This document shows positions 43,553 through 53,306 of a stretch of DNA of 64,000 nt, piece after piece (the stretch's first letter is position 1; each line of letters opens with the position of its first letter). The stretch covers positions 278,047-342,046 of the forward strand of contig NZ_LMEV01000013.1 in NCBI RefSeq assembly GCF_001426505.1, written 5' to 3'. The notes beneath the pieces are model-generated. The model was not told the DNA's origin and searched no databases. It worked only from the letters and a program-made list of their open reading frames with translations. The translations under genes and the position numbers were made by a program. The DNA comes from Variovorax sp. Root473. GTDB taxonomy: Bacteria; Pseudomonadota; Gammaproteobacteria; Burkholderiales; Burkholderiaceae_C.

Positions 43553-46213
43553 ATGAACGCCCCGATCTCCGCCGACCAGATGCGCGCCCTGTTGCTCGAC
43601 ACGCCGCCGTCGCACGACCCCGATCCCGAAGAGACCGCCGAATGGCGTGACGCCTTCCTGGCGCTGGCGCAGACGCAAGGTCCGCAGCGCGCGCGCCAGA
43701 TGCTGGCCGAGCTGGCGCGCCTGGCGCGGCAGCAGCGCATCGGCTGGCAGCCCGAACTGGCCACACCGTACGTCAACACCATCGCCGCGGCCGACCAGCC
43801 GCCGTTCCCGGGTGACCTCGCGATCGAGGAAAAGCTCGCCTCGCTCATGCGCTGGAACGCGCTCGCCATGGTGGCCAAGGCCAACCAGGCGTACGGCGAA
43901 CTCGGCGGCCACATCGCCAGCTACGCCAGCGCGGCCGACCTGTTCGAGACCGGCTTCAACCACTTCTTCCATGCGCGCAGCCCGGCGCACCGCGGCGACC
44001 TCGTGTTCTTCCAGCCGCACAGCGCGCCCGGCGTGTATGCGCGGGCCTACCTCGAAGGCCGCCTGAGCGAAGAAGACCTGAACCACTACCGCCAGGAACT
44101 CACCGCGCCCGCCTTCACCGACGGCAGCGGCGCGCGCGGACTGTGCAGCTACCCGCACCCGTACCTGATGCCGGACTTCTGGCAGTTCCCCACGGGCTCG
44201 ATGGGCATCGGCCCGATCAGCTCGATCTACCACGCGCGCTTCATGCGCTACCTCACGCACCGCAACCTCTTGAACTGCGAAGGCCGCAAGGTCTGGGGCG
44301 TGTTCGGCGACGGCGAGATGGACGAGCCCGAATCGATGAGCGCATTGACGCTCGCCGCGCGCGAAAAGCTCGACAACCTCGTGTGGGTCGTCAACTGCAA
44401 CCTGCAGCGCCTCGATGGCCCGGTGCGCGGCAACGGCCGCATCATCGACGAGCTCGAAAAGCTTTTCGCCGGGGCCGGCTGGAACGTCGTCAAGCTCGTG
44501 TGGGGCAGCGACTGGGACGGCCTGTTCGCGCAGGACGTGAGCGGGGCGCTCGCGCGCGTCTTCGCCGAAACCGTCGACGGCCAGATGCAGACCTTCGCCG
44601 CGAAGGACGGCCGCTTCAACCGCGACAACTTCTTCGGCCAGAACCCCGAGCTCGCGCGCCTGGCCGAAGGCATGACCGACGAGCAGATCGACCGCCTCAA
44701 GCGCGGCGGCCACGACCTTGTGAAGATCCACGCCGCCTACGCCGCAGCCGCCGCGCACAAGGGCCAGCCCACCGTGATCCTCGCCCACACCAAGAAGGGC
44801 TACGGCATGGGCAGCGCCGCGCAGGGCAAGATGACCACGCACTCGCACAAGAAGATGGGCGACGTCGATCTCATCGAGTTCCGCGACCGCTTCAACCTGC
44901 CGCTCACCGACGCGCAGGCCACCGCGATGGACTTCTACCGTCCCGCCGAAGACAGCGCCGAGATGCGCTACCTGCGCCAGCACCGCGAAGCGCTCGGCGG
45001 CGCCATGCCGCGCCGCGAGACCGCATGCGAGGTGGTGCCCAAGCCCGACATCGCGAGCTACGCGCAGTTCGCCACCGCGGCGGCCGGCAAGGAGATGAGC
45101 ACCACCATGGCCTTCGTGCGCATGCTGGGCAACCTCATGAAGGACAAGGCCCTGGGCCCGCGCATCGTGCCCATCGTGGCCGACGAGGCGCGCACCTTCG
45201 GCATGGCCAACCTGTTCAAGCAGGTCGGCATCTATTCGAGCGTGGGCCAGCGCTATGCGCCGGAAGACATCGGCTCGGTGCTGAGCTATCGCGAAGCCAC
45301 CGACGGCCAGATCCTCGAAGAGGGCATCAGCGAAGCCGGCGCCATCGCCAGCTGGACGGCCGCGGCCACCAGCTACAGCGTGCACGGCCTGGCGATGCTG
45401 CCGTTCTACATCTACTACTCGATGTTCGGCTTCCAGCGCGTGGGCGATGCCATCTGGGCCGCCGCCGACCAGCGCGCGCGTGGCTTCCTGCTGGGCGCCA
45501 CCTCGGGTCGCACCACGCTCGGCGGCGAAGGCCTGCAGCACCAGGACGGCAGCAGCCACCTCGTGGCCGCGACCATTCCCAACTGCAAGGCCTACGACCC
45601 GGCCTTCGCGGGCGAGATGGCCGTCATCGTCGACGCGGGCATCCGCGAGATGATGGTCGAGCAGCAGGACGTGTTCTATTACGTCACGCTCATGAACGAG
45701 AACTACGCGCAGCCCGACCTGCCGGCCGGCGCCGAGGCCGACATCCTGCGCGGCTGCTACCGCTTCGGCACGTATGCCCCTGCGTCGGGAAAGGCGAAGA
45801 AGAGCGTCACGCTGCTGGGCTCGGGCGCGATCCTCACCGAGGTCATCAAGGCCGCGCAGCAGCTGGCCGACGAAGGCATCGCGGCCGAGGTGTTCAGCGT
45901 CACGAGCTGGAGCGAGCTCGCGCGCGACGGCCAGGCCTGCGAGCAGCGCGCGCTGGCCGGCGAGAAGAATGCCGGCACGCCCTTCGTCGCGCAGCAGCTC
46001 GGCAAGGGCGGCAAGGGGCCGATCGTCGCCGCCACCGACTATGTGCGCGCCCTGCCCGAGAGCGTGCGCGCCTTCCTGCCCGAAGGCCGCCGCTACCTCA
46101 CGCTGGGCACCGACGGCTTCGGTCGCAGCGACACGCGCGCGGCGCTGCGCGGTTTCTTCGGCGTGGACGCGGCGAGCATCGCGCGGGCCGCGCGGTACGC
46201 GCTCGGCCTCTGA
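43553..46213 (+). CDS. Homodimeric 2-oxoacid dehydrogenase E1 (AceE/MdeB-like)
   Basis: An 886-residue thiamine-diphosphate enzyme of the AceE type. It has the N-terminal GGHIASYASAADLFETGFNHFFHA, the ThDP motif region GVFGDGEMDEPESMSA...NLVWVVNCNLQRLDGPVRGNGRIIDELE (split here), AHTKKGYGMGSAAQGKMTTHSHKKM, and the C-terminal transketolase-like part GLQHQDGSSHL. It would decarboxylate pyruvate or another 2-oxoacid and hand the acyl group to a lipoyl E2. No E2 or E3 gene is near, unlike housekeeping aceEF clusters, so this is probably a second, special-purpose E1. The divergent AsnC regulator suggests a 2-oxoacid from amino acid breakdown, such as 2-oxobutyrate. Confidence 0.88.
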   Translation: MNAPISADQMRALLLDTPPSHDPDPEETAEWRDAFLALAQTQGPQRARQMLAELARLARQQRIGWQPELATPYVNTIAAADQPPFPGDLAIEEKLASLMRWNALAMVAKANQAYGELGGHIASYASAADLFETGFNHFFHARSPAHRGDLVFFQPHSAPGVYARAYLEGRLSEEDLNHYRQELTAPAFTDGSGARGLCSYPHPYLMPDFWQFPTGSMGIGPISSIYHARFMRYLTHRNLLNCEGRKVWGVFGDGEMDEPESMSALTLAAREKLDNLVWVVNCNLQRLDGPVRGNGRIIDELEKLFAGAGWNVVKLVWGSDWDGLFAQDVSGALARVFAETVDGQMQTFAAKDGRFNRDNFFGQNPELARLAEGMTDEQIDRLKRGGHDLVKIHAAYAAAAAHKGQPTVILAHTKKGYGMGSAAQGKMTTHSHKKMGDVDLIEFRDRFNLPLTDAQATAMDFYRPAEDSAEMRYLRQHREALGGAMPRRETACEVVPKPDIASYAQFATAAAGKEMSTTMAFVRMLGNLMKDKALGPRIVPIVADEARTFGMANLFKQVGIYSSVGQRYAPEDIGSVLSYREATDGQILEEGISEAGAIASWTAAATSYSVHGLAMLPFYIYYSMFGFQRVGDAIWAAADQRARGFLLGATSGRTTLGGEGLQHQDGSSHLVAATIPNCKAYDPAFAGEMAVIVDAGIREMMVEQQDVFYYVTLMNENYAQPDLPAGAEADILRGCYRFGTYAPASGKAKKSVTLLGSGAILTEVIKAAQQLADEGIAAEVFSVTSWSELARDGQACEQRALAGEKNAGTPFVAQQLGKGGKGPIVAATDYVRALPESVRAFLPEGRRYLTLGTDGFGRSDTRAALRGFFGVDAASIARAARYALGL

Positions 46214-46290
46214 CGCCGGCGCAGATGCGGCCATGCGGCGTGGTGCAGTGCCTGCGTTAGAGTCGCAGGCCCCACCGCCTTCCCGCGCCC

Positions 46291-47067
46291 ATGACCGCCC
46301 GTTTCCAGTCCCTTGCTCCCGCCGTCCGCCTGGCCGACCAGGTGGCCGACGCGCTCGTGGCCGAGGTGCGCAGCGGGCGCTTGTCGGAGGGCGACCGGCT
46401 GCCCACCGAGACCGCGCTGGCCACCCAGTTCGGCGTGAGCCGCACGGTGGTGCGGGAGGCAGTCTCGCGGCTCAAGTCGCTCGGGCTGGTCGATTCGCGC
46501 CAGGGCAGCGGCATGTACGTGCGCGCCGCCGGCGTCGAGCCGCTGCGCTTCGAGATGCCGCATGTGGCGTCGCGCGAAGCGGTGGTGCAGATGGTCGAGC
46601 TGCGCCGCGCGCTCGAGGCCGAGGTGGCCGCGCTCGCGGCCGAGCGCCGCACGCCCGAGGACATGCAGCGCATCCGCGAGGCCATCGACGCGCTGCACGC
46701 GGCGGTATCGATGGGCGGCAACGGCGCCGACGAGGACGTGCGCTTTCACCGCGCCATCGCCGAGGCCGCGCGCAACCCGTTCCTCATCGGCACGCTGCAG
46801 TACCTGCGGCAGTTCCTGCATGGCGCGACCCGCGTCACGCGCGCCAACGAGGCGCGCCGTGCCGACTTCGTGCGCGAGGTGGCGCAGGAACATGCGCGCA
46901 TCGTGGAGGCCATCGACGCCGGCGACCCACTGGCCGCGCGCGAAGCCGCCAAGGCCCACATGGACAACGCCATCCGCCGCATCGAGCAGGCCGACCCGGC
47001 GTTCTGGCAGCAGGAAGGCGCCCAGCTCGCCCGACCCCTGGTCGAAGGCTGGCCTGCGGGCAAGTAA
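46291..47067 (+). CDS. GntR/FadR family regulator of the threonate/erythronate genes
   Basis: A 258-residue regulator with an N-terminal wHTH (LADQVADALVAEVRSGRLSEGDRLPTETALATQFGVSRTVVREAVSRLKSLGLV) and a C-terminal FCD domain whose conserved Asp/His residues (EDVRFHRAIAEAARNPFL, QEHARIVEAIDAGD, KAHMDNAIRRIE) bind a metal that contacts the effector. It precedes the acid-sugar operon on the same strand, 269 bp upstream of ltnD, with a palindrome in between. It is most likely the repressor, released by threonate, erythronate or an oxo-intermediate. Confidence 0.92.
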   Translation: MTARFQSLAPAVRLADQVADALVAEVRSGRLSEGDRLPTETALATQFGVSRTVVREAVSRLKSLGLVDSRQGSGMYVRAAGVEPLRFEMPHVASREAVVQMVELRRALEAEVAALAAERRTPEDMQRIREAIDALHAAVSMGGNGADEDVRFHRAIAEAARNPFLIGTLQYLRQFLHGATRVTRANEARRADFVREVAQEHARIVEAIDAGDPLAAREAAKAHMDNAIRRIEQADPAFWQQEGAQLARPLVEGWPAGK

Positions 47068-47135
47068 GCCCACGCTCACAATCTGTTGATGAGGCCGCGC
47101 CATGCGGGTTATCCCGTGGTCGGTTGAATCCTTAA

Positions 47136-47158
47136 ATTTGTATGATGACCTGACAAAT
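47136..47158. promoter_or_regulatory. Palindrome, candidate GntR operator
   Basis: ATTTGT (47136-47141) and ACAAAT (47153-47158) form a perfect 6-bp inverted repeat with an 11-bp centre, between the regulator gene and the operon. FadR-group regulators typically bind short AT-rich palindromes with TNGT...ACNA arms, which fits. Which gene it controls is inference. Confidence 0.5.
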
Positions 47159-47160
47159 AA

Positions 47161-47319
47161 AAGGATTCACGCCCTCGCGGCTTTGTGAGCCCGGACCTCA
47201 TCGGCTACCTGAAGGACCTCACGGGCAGCACGCAGATCGGCATGTACATGCTGGCCGGCGCGCTGGTGCTCGGCGCCGTCGGCGTGTGGCTCACGCCCAA
47301 GCAACTCGTCAATCGCTGA
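47161..47319 (+). pseudogene. C-terminal remnant of an MFS transporter
   Basis: In frame from 47161 to the stop TGA 47317-47319 the translation is GFVSPDLIGYLKDLTGSTQ followed by one membrane helix (GMYMLAGALVLGAVGVWLT) and PKQLVNR. This is the last helix and tail of MFS sugar-acid/phthalate-type permeases (GGFVSPxLIGxLKDxTGST is a common motif there). A stop lies directly upstream and the other eleven helices are missing. The promoter/operator is thus joined to the tail of the transporter, as expected from an internal deletion. The 5' part may still be translated as a short peptide from GTG 47185, but no function is expected. Confidence 0.78.
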
Positions 47320-47335
47320 TCGAAGGACACACGAC

Positions 47336-48271
47336 ATGACTTCTTCTTCCACCCCCCCCGTCGTCGGCCTCGTGGGCCTGGGCGCCATGGGCAGCGGCAT
47401 GGCGCAATCGCTGCGCCGCGCGGGCCATGCGCCGCATGTGTTCGACGTGCGCCCCGGCGTCGCCGCAGCCTTCGCGCGCGAAGGCGGCACCGCCTGCGAC
47501 ACGCTGGCCGCGCTCGGCGCGCAGTGCGACATCGTGGTCAGCGTGGTCGTCAACGCGGCGCAGACCGAGTCGGTGCTGTTCGGCGACGCCGCCACGCCCG
47601 GCTCGTCCGGTTGTGCGGCGTCGATGAAGCCCGGCAGCCTGTTCGTGATGTGCTCCACCGTCGACCCGAACTGGTCGGTGGCGCTCGAGGCGCGCCTCGC
47701 GCAGCAGGGCATCCTGTACCTCGACGCGCCGATTTCCGGCGGCGCTGCCAAGGCCGCGAGCGGCCAGATGACGATGATGACTGCCGGCACGCCCGCCGCC
47801 TACGAGAAGGCCGGCGCCATGCTCGACGCGATGGCCGCCAAGGTCTACCGCCTGGGCGATTCGGCCGGCGCGGGCAGCAAGGTGAAGGTCATCAACCAGC
47901 TGCTGGCGGGCGTGCACATCGCCGCCGCGGCCGAGGCCATGGCACTGGGCCTGCGCGAAGGCGTGAACCCCGACGCCCTGTACGAGGTCATCACCCACAG
48001 CGCCGGCAACAGCTGGATGTTCGAGAACCGCATGGCCCACGTGCTCGCGGGCGACTACACGCCGCTGTCGGCCGTCGACATCTTCGTGAAGGACCTGGGC
48101 CTGGTGCTCGACGTGGCGCGCGCCAGCAAGTTTCCGCTGCCGCTGTCGTCCACCGCGCACCAGATGTTCATGCAGGCCTCCACCGCCGGCTTCGCGCGCG
48201 AGGACGATAGCGCGGTCATCAAGATCTTCCCGGGCATCGAACTGCCTGCTGCGAAAGAATCGAAGAAATAG
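47336..48271 (+). CDS. ltnD: L-threonate dehydrogenase (3-hydroxyisobutyrate dehydrogenase family)
   Basis: A 311-residue NAD-dependent dehydrogenase. The Rossmann motif GLVGLGAMGSGMAQSL is at residues 11-26, the substrate loop is DAPISGGAAKAASGQM, the catalytic Lys lies in GAGSKVKVINQLL, and DIFVKDLGLVLDVAR is in the C-terminal domain. LtnD oxidises L-threonate at C2 to 2-oxo-L-threonate, which OtnI isomerises. The assignment within the beta-hydroxyacid dehydrogenase family rests on the neighbours denD-otnK-otnC-otnI, which form the known tetronate pathway. It is the first intact gene of the operon, 16 nt behind the transporter remnant. Confidence 0.9.
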   Translation: MTSSSTPPVVGLVGLGAMGSGMAQSLRRAGHAPHVFDVRPGVAAAFAREGGTACDTLAALGAQCDIVVSVVVNAAQTESVLFGDAATPGSSGCAASMKPGSLFVMCSTVDPNWSVALEARLAQQGILYLDAPISGGAAKAASGQMTMMTAGTPAAYEKAGAMLDAMAAKVYRLGDSAGAGSKVKVINQLLAGVHIAAAAEAMALGLREGVNPDALYEVITHSAGNSWMFENRMAHVLAGDYTPLSAVDIFVKDLGLVLDVARASKFPLPLSSTAHQMFMQASTAGFAREDDSAVIKIFPGIELPAAKESKK

Positions 48272-48313
48272 CATCGAGCTTCAGCGCTCATCGACCCAGG
48301 AAAGACACACACC

Positions 48314-49327
48314 ATGAACGTTCTCATCACCGGCGGCTGCGGCTTCCTTGGCGCCCGCCTCGCCCGCACCCTGCTCGCAGGCGGCCCGCTCGCACTGGCC
48401 GGCGGCGCGGCGAAAGACATCGCACGCATCACGCTCGCCGACCGCGTGCCGCCGCCCGCCGACCTCGCGGCCGACGCGCGCATCCAGTTCGTGCAGGGCG
48501 ACCTGTACGAACAGGCCGCCAACGGTGCATTGCCGCTGGCCGACACGGACGCCGTGTTCCACCTTGCCGCCGCCGTGAGCGGCGAGTGCGAGGCCGACTT
48601 CGACCTCGGCATGCGCAGCAACCTGGACACCACCCGCGCCCTGCTCGACGCCTGCCGCAGCGCGGGCCATGCGCCCGTGTTCGTGTTCTCCAGCTCCGTC
48701 GCCGTGTTCGGCGATTCGCCGGAGCAGCGCCTGCCCGCGGTGATCGAAGACACCACGCTGCCCACGCCGCAGAACAGCTACGGCATCCAGAAGTTCATCG
48801 GCGAACAGCTCGTGGCCGACTACACGCGCAAGGGCTTCGTGCAAGGCCGCAACGTGCGGCTCATGACGGTGTCGGTGCGTCCGGGCCGTCCGAACGGCGC
48901 GGCCTCCAGCTTCCTGAGCGGCATGCTGCGCGAGCCGCTGGCCGGCGTGCGCGCGCGCTGCCCCGTGGGACCCGAGACGCCGGTCGCGCTGGCCTCGCCC
49001 GGCAACACCGTCGCCGGCATCGTGCGCGCCGCCACCGCAACCGCCGCCGAATGGGGCGCGCGCACGGCGATCAACCTGCCCGCGCTGACCACCACCGTGC
49101 GCGAGATGGCGCAGGCGCTCGAACGCATCGCCGGCACCGAGGCCACCGCCCTCATCGACTGGGAGCCCGACGCCGCCATCGCGAAGATCGTCACCAGCTG
49201 GCCCAGCCGCATCCACGCCGCGCGCGCCGAGGCGCTGGGCCTGAAGGCCGATGCCAGCTTCGACGACATCCTGCGCGACTACGTGCGCGAGAACGCACAG
49301 GCGGTCACGCTGGCGCTGAAGGGCTGA
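48314..49327 (+). CDS. denD: D-erythronate dehydrogenase
   Basis: A 337-residue extended short-chain dehydrogenase with the NAD motif GGCGFLGARLA at the N terminus, the acidic loop and the catalytic Ser plus Tyr-x-x-x-Lys pair (SSVAVFGDSPEQR; NSYGIQKFIGEQLV). DenD oxidises D-erythronate to 2-oxo-D-erythronate. It follows ltnD by 42 nt and precedes otnK by 3 nt. Presence of both ltnD and denD means that the operon accepts two stereoisomeric four-carbon acids that meet at 3-oxo-tetronate after OtnI. Confidence 0.92.
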   Translation: MNVLITGGCGFLGARLARTLLAGGPLALAGGAAKDIARITLADRVPPPADLAADARIQFVQGDLYEQAANGALPLADTDAVFHLAAAVSGECEADFDLGMRSNLDTTRALLDACRSAGHAPVFVFSSSVAVFGDSPEQRLPAVIEDTTLPTPQNSYGIQKFIGEQLVADYTRKGFVQGRNVRLMTVSVRPGRPNGAASSFLSGMLREPLAGVRARCPVGPETPVALASPGNTVAGIVRAATATAAEWGARTAINLPALTTTVREMAQALERIAGTEATALIDWEPDAAIAKIVTSWPSRIHAARAEALGLKADASFDDILRDYVRENAQAVTLALKG

Positions 49328-49330
49328 GCG

Positions 49331-50614
49331 ATGGCGAAGCTTGTGCTCGGCTGCATCGCCGACGACTTCACCGGCGCCACCGACCTGGCCAACAACCTCG
49401 TGCGCGCGGGCATGCGCGTGGTGCAGACCATCGGCGTGCCTGACGGACCTCTCGATGCCGACGTGGATGCCGTCGTGGTCGCGCTCAAGTCGCGCACCAT
49501 CGCGCCGGCCGAGGCCATCGCGCAGTCGCTCGACGCGCTGCGCTGGCTGCAGGCGCAGGGCGCGCAGCAAATTTATTTCAAGTACTGCTCGACCTTCGAC
49601 AGCACCTTCACCGGCGAGGTCAGGGGCAACATCGGCCCCGTGACCGAGGCGCTGATGGATGCGCTGGGCTGCGACTTCACCATCGCCACGCCCGCCTTCC
49701 CCGACAACAAGCGCACCGTCTTCAAGGGCTACCTGTTCGCGGGCGACGTGCTGCTCAACGAGAGCGGCATGCAGAACCATCCGCTCACGCCGATGACCGA
49801 CCCCAACCTCGTGCGCGTGCTGCAGGCGCAGTGCACGCGCAAGGTGGGCCTGATCGACCACGCGGTGGTGGCACGCGGTGCGGACGCCATCGACGCACGC
49901 ATCGCGCAATTGAAGGCCGAGGGCGTCAGCATCGCCATCGTCGATGCAGTCTCGAACGACGATCTGCTGCGCATGGGGCCGGCGCTCGCGAAGCTGCCGC
50001 TGCTCACGGCCGGCTCGGGCGTGGCGATCGGCTTGCCGGCCAACTTCGGCCTCGCGCCGTCGTCGCAGGCCAGCGCGCTGCCGAAGGCCGGCGGCAAGAC
50101 CGCCATCGTCTCGGGCAGCTGCTCGCTCGCCACCAACCGGCAGGTGCTCGACTTCATCCAGCGCGGTGGCGCGGCCATGGCCATCGACCCGCTGCGCATC
50201 GCCGCAGGCGTGGACGTCGCGGCCGAGGTGCTGGCCTGGGCCGCACCGCTGATCGACAAGGGCCCCGTGCTCGTCTACTCGACCGCCGAAGCCGGCGCCG
50301 TGAAGTCGGTGCAGGGACGGCTCGGCGTGGAAGAAGCCGGTGCGATGGTCGAACGCACCATCGCCGCCATTGCGCGCGGCCTGGTCGAGCGCGGTGTGCA
50401 CCAGCTGGTGGTGGCCGGCGGCGAAACCTCGGGTGCCTGCGTGCAGGCGCTGGGCATCGCGCAGATGCAGATCGGTCCGCAGATCGACCCCGGCGTGCCG
50501 TGGTGCCATGCGCGCTGCGACGCGGCGCCCGAAGCGGGGCTGCACATCACGCTGAAGTCGGGCAACTTCGGCAGCGACGATTTCTTCACCAAAGCTTTTA
50601 CAGTGCTCGCATGA
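49331..50614 (+). CDS. otnK: 3-oxo-tetronate 4-kinase
   Basis: A 427-residue four-carbon acid sugar kinase (formerly DUF1537). The N-terminal half begins LVLGCIADDFTGATDLANNL, with the substrate-binding DDFTGA motif. The C-terminal half has the nucleotide site (SGSCSLATNRQVLDF, VVAGGETSGACVQAL). It phosphorylates 3-oxo-tetronate at the 4-hydroxyl with ATP. The stop overlaps otnC by 4 nt, so kinase and decarboxylase are translationally coupled. Confidence 0.94.
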   Translation: MAKLVLGCIADDFTGATDLANNLVRAGMRVVQTIGVPDGPLDADVDAVVVALKSRTIAPAEAIAQSLDALRWLQAQGAQQIYFKYCSTFDSTFTGEVRGNIGPVTEALMDALGCDFTIATPAFPDNKRTVFKGYLFAGDVLLNESGMQNHPLTPMTDPNLVRVLQAQCTRKVGLIDHAVVARGADAIDARIAQLKAEGVSIAIVDAVSNDDLLRMGPALAKLPLLTAGSGVAIGLPANFGLAPSSQASALPKAGGKTAIVSGSCSLATNRQVLDFIQRGGAAMAIDPLRIAAGVDVAAEVLAWAAPLIDKGPVLVYSTAEAGAVKSVQGRLGVEEAGAMVERTIAAIARGLVERGVHQLVVAGGETSGACVQALGIAQMQIGPQIDPGVPWCHARCDAAPEAGLHITLKSGNFGSDDFFTKAFTVLA

Positions 50615-51276
50615 CCGAGAACGAAGCCCGCGACGAAATCTGCCGCGTCGGCCGCAGCCTGTTCGAGCGCGGCTATGTGCATGCCACGGCCGGCAACATC
50701 AGCGTGCGGCTGGACGACGGTTTTCTCATCACGCCGACCGATGCCTGCCTCGGCTTCCTCGACCCCGCGCGGCTCGCGCGGCTCGATGCGCAGGGCGTGC
50801 AGACCGGCGGCGACCGCGCCAGCAAGACCATCGCGCTGCACACGAAGATCTACGCCGCCGCACGCGACTTCGACGCCGGCACGGCCTGCGTGATCCACAC
50901 GCACAGCACGCACTGCGTCGCCCTGACATTGGGCAACCCACAGGCCGAACTGCTGCCCGCGCTCACGCCCTACTTCGTGATGAAGGTCGGCCATGTGCCG
51001 GTCATTCCGTACCACCGCCCCGGTGCGCCCGAGGCGGCCGAGCAGGTGGCGCAAACCATCACGAGCTACGGCGCGGCCGGCACGCCGATCCGCGCGGCGA
51101 TGCTCGCGCGCCTGGGCCCCAACGTCTGGCACGAGACGCCGGCCGCCGCGATGGCCGTGCTCGAAGAGCTGGAAGAAACCGCGCGCCTGCAGATGCTCAC
51201 GCAGGCCACACGGCCCGCGCCGCTCACCCCCGAACAGATCGATGAACTGCGCCGCACATTCGGTGCGCGCTGGTAG
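50611..51276 (+). CDS. otnC: 3-oxo-tetronate 4-phosphate decarboxylase
   Basis: A 221-residue class II aldolase/adducin-family enzyme. The metal and catalytic residues are in GNISVRLDDGFLITPTDA, the His pair in VIHTHSTHCVALT, and a later His in the KVGHVPVIPYHRPG segment. OtnC decarboxylates 3-oxo-tetronate 4-phosphate to dihydroxyacetone phosphate, which enters glycolysis. ATG 50611 overlaps the otnK stop (ATGA). Twelve bases separate it from otnI. Confidence 0.94.
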   Translation: MTENEARDEICRVGRSLFERGYVHATAGNISVRLDDGFLITPTDACLGFLDPARLARLDAQGVQTGGDRASKTIALHTKIYAAARDFDAGTACVIHTHSTHCVALTLGNPQAELLPALTPYFVMKVGHVPVIPYHRPGAPEAAEQVAQTITSYGAAGTPIRAAMLARLGPNVWHETPAAAMAVLEELEETARLQMLTQATRPAPLTPEQIDELRRTFGARW

Positions 51277-51288
51277 TACAAACACCCC

Positions 51289-52107
51289 ATGCCCCAATTC
51301 GCCGCGAACCTCTCGATGCTCTACCCGGAGCTCGCATTTCTCGACCGCTTCGACGCCGCCGCGAAAGACGGCTTCCAGGCCGTCGAGTACCTCTTTCCCT
51401 ACGACTTCTCGAAAGAGGAAATCGTCGCGCGCCTGAAGCACAACGGCCTGCAGCAGGTGCTGTTCAACGGCCCGCCCGGCGACTGGGCCGGCGGCGAGCG
51501 CGGCCTGGCCTGCCTGCCGGGGCGCGAGGGCGAGTTCCGCGAAGGCATCGCCAAGGCCATCGACTACGCCGTGGCGCTCGACTGCCCGCGCATCCACGTC
51601 ATGGCCGGCCTCGTGCCCGAAGGCCTTGCACGCGATGTGGCAGAAGCCGTCTACCTCGAGAACCTGCGCTGGGCCGCCGCCGAGGCCGCGAAGGCCGGGT
51701 GCGATGTGCTGATCGAACCGATCAACACGCGCGACATCCCGCGCTTCTTTCTCAACCGGCAGGACCACGCGCACCAGATCGTCGAGACCGTCGGCGCCGC
51801 CAACCTCAAGGTGCAGATGGACCTGTACCACTGCCAGATCGTCGAAGGCGACGTGGCGATGAAGCTGCGCCAGTACCTGCCGACCGGCCGCGTCGGCCAC
51901 CTGCAGATCGCGGGCGTGCCCGAGCGGCACGAGCCCGATGTGGGCGAGCAGAACTATGACTACCTCTTCGGCGTGATCGACGAGGTGTCGGCGCAGTGCA
52001 GCTGGCAGGGCTGGGTCGGTTGCGAGTACCGCCCGCGCCGCGGCATGGCGCCCGGCGGCACATCGGCCGGCCTGGGTTGGCTGCGCGACTGGCGCCAGCG
52101 CGCATGA
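51289..52107 (+). CDS. otnI: 2-oxo-tetronate isomerase
   Basis: A 272-residue TIM-barrel enzyme of the hydroxypyruvate isomerase-like group. Landmarks are [18 protein letters not shown] at the start, the metal-binding Glu in [28 protein letters not shown], and the end [24 protein letters not shown]. It interconverts 2-oxo- and 3-oxo-tetronate, joining the two dehydrogenase branches to the kinase. Its stop overlaps the start of the amidohydrolase by 4 nt, which ties that extra gene to the operon. Confidence 0.93.
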   Translation: MPQFAANLSMLYPELAFLDRFDAAAKDGFQAVEYLFPYDFSKEEIVARLKHNGLQQVLFNGPPGDWAGGERGLACLPGREGEFREGIAKAIDYAVALDCPRIHVMAGLVPEGLARDVAEAVYLENLRWAAAEAAKAGCDVLIEPINTRDIPRFFLNRQDHAHQIVETVGAANLKVQMDLYHCQIVEGDVAMKLRQYLPTGRVGHLQIAGVPERHEPDVGEQNYDYLFGVIDEVSAQCSWQGWVGCEYRPRRGMAPGGTSAGLGWLRDWRQRA

Positions 52108-53306
52108 CGACGCTTGAGGCGCTGCGCATTCCGGCGCCGCTGCGGGGCTTTGCAGCCACAGGCGATGCGCAGGTCTTCGACGTCACGATCGATGGCGACA
52201 CGGTCGTGGCCATCGCGCCGAGTGCGTCGCAGACGCAGGCGCGCGGCACGCTGCTGAGCGCGCTTGTCGAGGCACACGCGCACATCGACAAGAACTTCAC
52301 CGTGCAGGACGTCGGCGCTGCGCAGGGCGACCTGTTCACCGCCATCGAGCGCATGGGCCGCCACCGCGCGAGCTGGACCGGCACCTCGCTGCGCCTGCGC
52401 ATGGAGCGCGCGCTGCACGAGGCCTGGCGCGCCGGCACGCGCGCGCTGCGCACGCACCTGGATTGGGTCGAGCCCGAACCGCCGGCCGCGCTGGCCGTAT
52501 TCGAGGCGCTGCGCGAAGAATGGGCCGGCCGCATCGAGCTGCAGTTCGTCGCGCTCGTGCCGCTCGATGTGTTCGCCGACCTCGCCGCCGGTGAGCGCAT
52601 CGCGCGCGACGTGAAGCGCGCGGGCGGGGCGCTGGGCGCTTTCGTCTACCGCAACGAAGGCCTTGTCCACAAGCTGGGCCGCGTGTTCGATCTCGCACAG
52701 CAGCACGGGCTGGGGCTCGACTTCCACGTCGACGAAGGCCTGGACATCGACGCCAGCGGCCTGCGCAGCATCGCGCAGCTGGTGCGCGCGCGCGACTTCA
52801 AGGGCCCGGTGGTCTGCGGCCACGCCTGCTCGCTCTCGGTGCAGGACGATGCGGTGGCCGCCGAAACGCTCACCTTGTGCGCCGGCGCCGGGCTGCACCT
52901 GGTCGCGCTGCCGACCACCAATCTCTACCTGCAGGGCGCGTGGGACCGCACGCCTGTGGCGCGCGGCATCACGCGCATCCGCGAGGCGGCGTCGCACGGC
53001 CTGCGCGCGAGCCTGGCCACCGACAACGTGCAGGACGCCTTCTATCCCTACGGCAGCTACGACCTGCTGGAGCCCTTCGGCCTCGGTGTGCAGATGGCGC
53101 ACCTGGCACCCGCCGCCGACTGGCTCGACACCATCACCGTGAACCCCGCGAAGGCGCTGGGGCTCGCGTGGGACGGCCGCATCGCGCCGGGCTGCCCGGC
53201 CGATCTGGTGGTGCTGGCCGCCACCGACGAACACGAACTCATCGGCCCGCGCGGACGGCAACGCACCGTCTACCGCGCAGGCCGGGCACTGGAGAACACA
53301 CCATGA
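52104..53306 (+). CDS. Amidohydrolase of the cytosine deaminase type
   Basis: A 400-residue TIM-barrel amidohydrolase. Metal ligands: His-x-His in [14 protein letters not shown], a His in [11 protein letters not shown], another in [10 protein letters not shown], and Asp in [14 protein letters not shown]. The HVDE motif (His and Glu) and TDN are those of the cytosine/isoguanine deaminase subgroup, so a ring or imine C-N bond is the likely target. The true substrate is unknown. It is fused into the tetronate operon by a 4-nt overlap with otnI and by another with the RidA gene. This is unusual, because the tetronate pathway itself needs no deaminase. Confidence 0.88.
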   Translation: MTTLEALRIPAPLRGFAATGDAQVFDVTIDGDTVVAIAPSASQTQARGTLLSALVEAHAHIDKNFTVQDVGAAQGDLFTAIERMGRHRASWTGTSLRLRMERALHEAWRAGTRALRTHLDWVEPEPPAALAVFEALREEWAGRIELQFVALVPLDVFADLAAGERIARDVKRAGGALGAFVYRNEGLVHKLGRVFDLAQQHGLGLDFHVDEGLDIDASGLRSIAQLVRARDFKGPVVCGHACSLSVQDDAVAAETLTLCAGAGLHLVALPTTNLYLQGAWDRTPVARGITRIREAASHGLRASLATDNVQDAFYPYGSYDLLEPFGLGVQMAHLAPAADWLDTITVNPAKALGLAWDGRIAPGCPADLVVLAATDEHELIGPRGRQRTVYRAGRALENTP

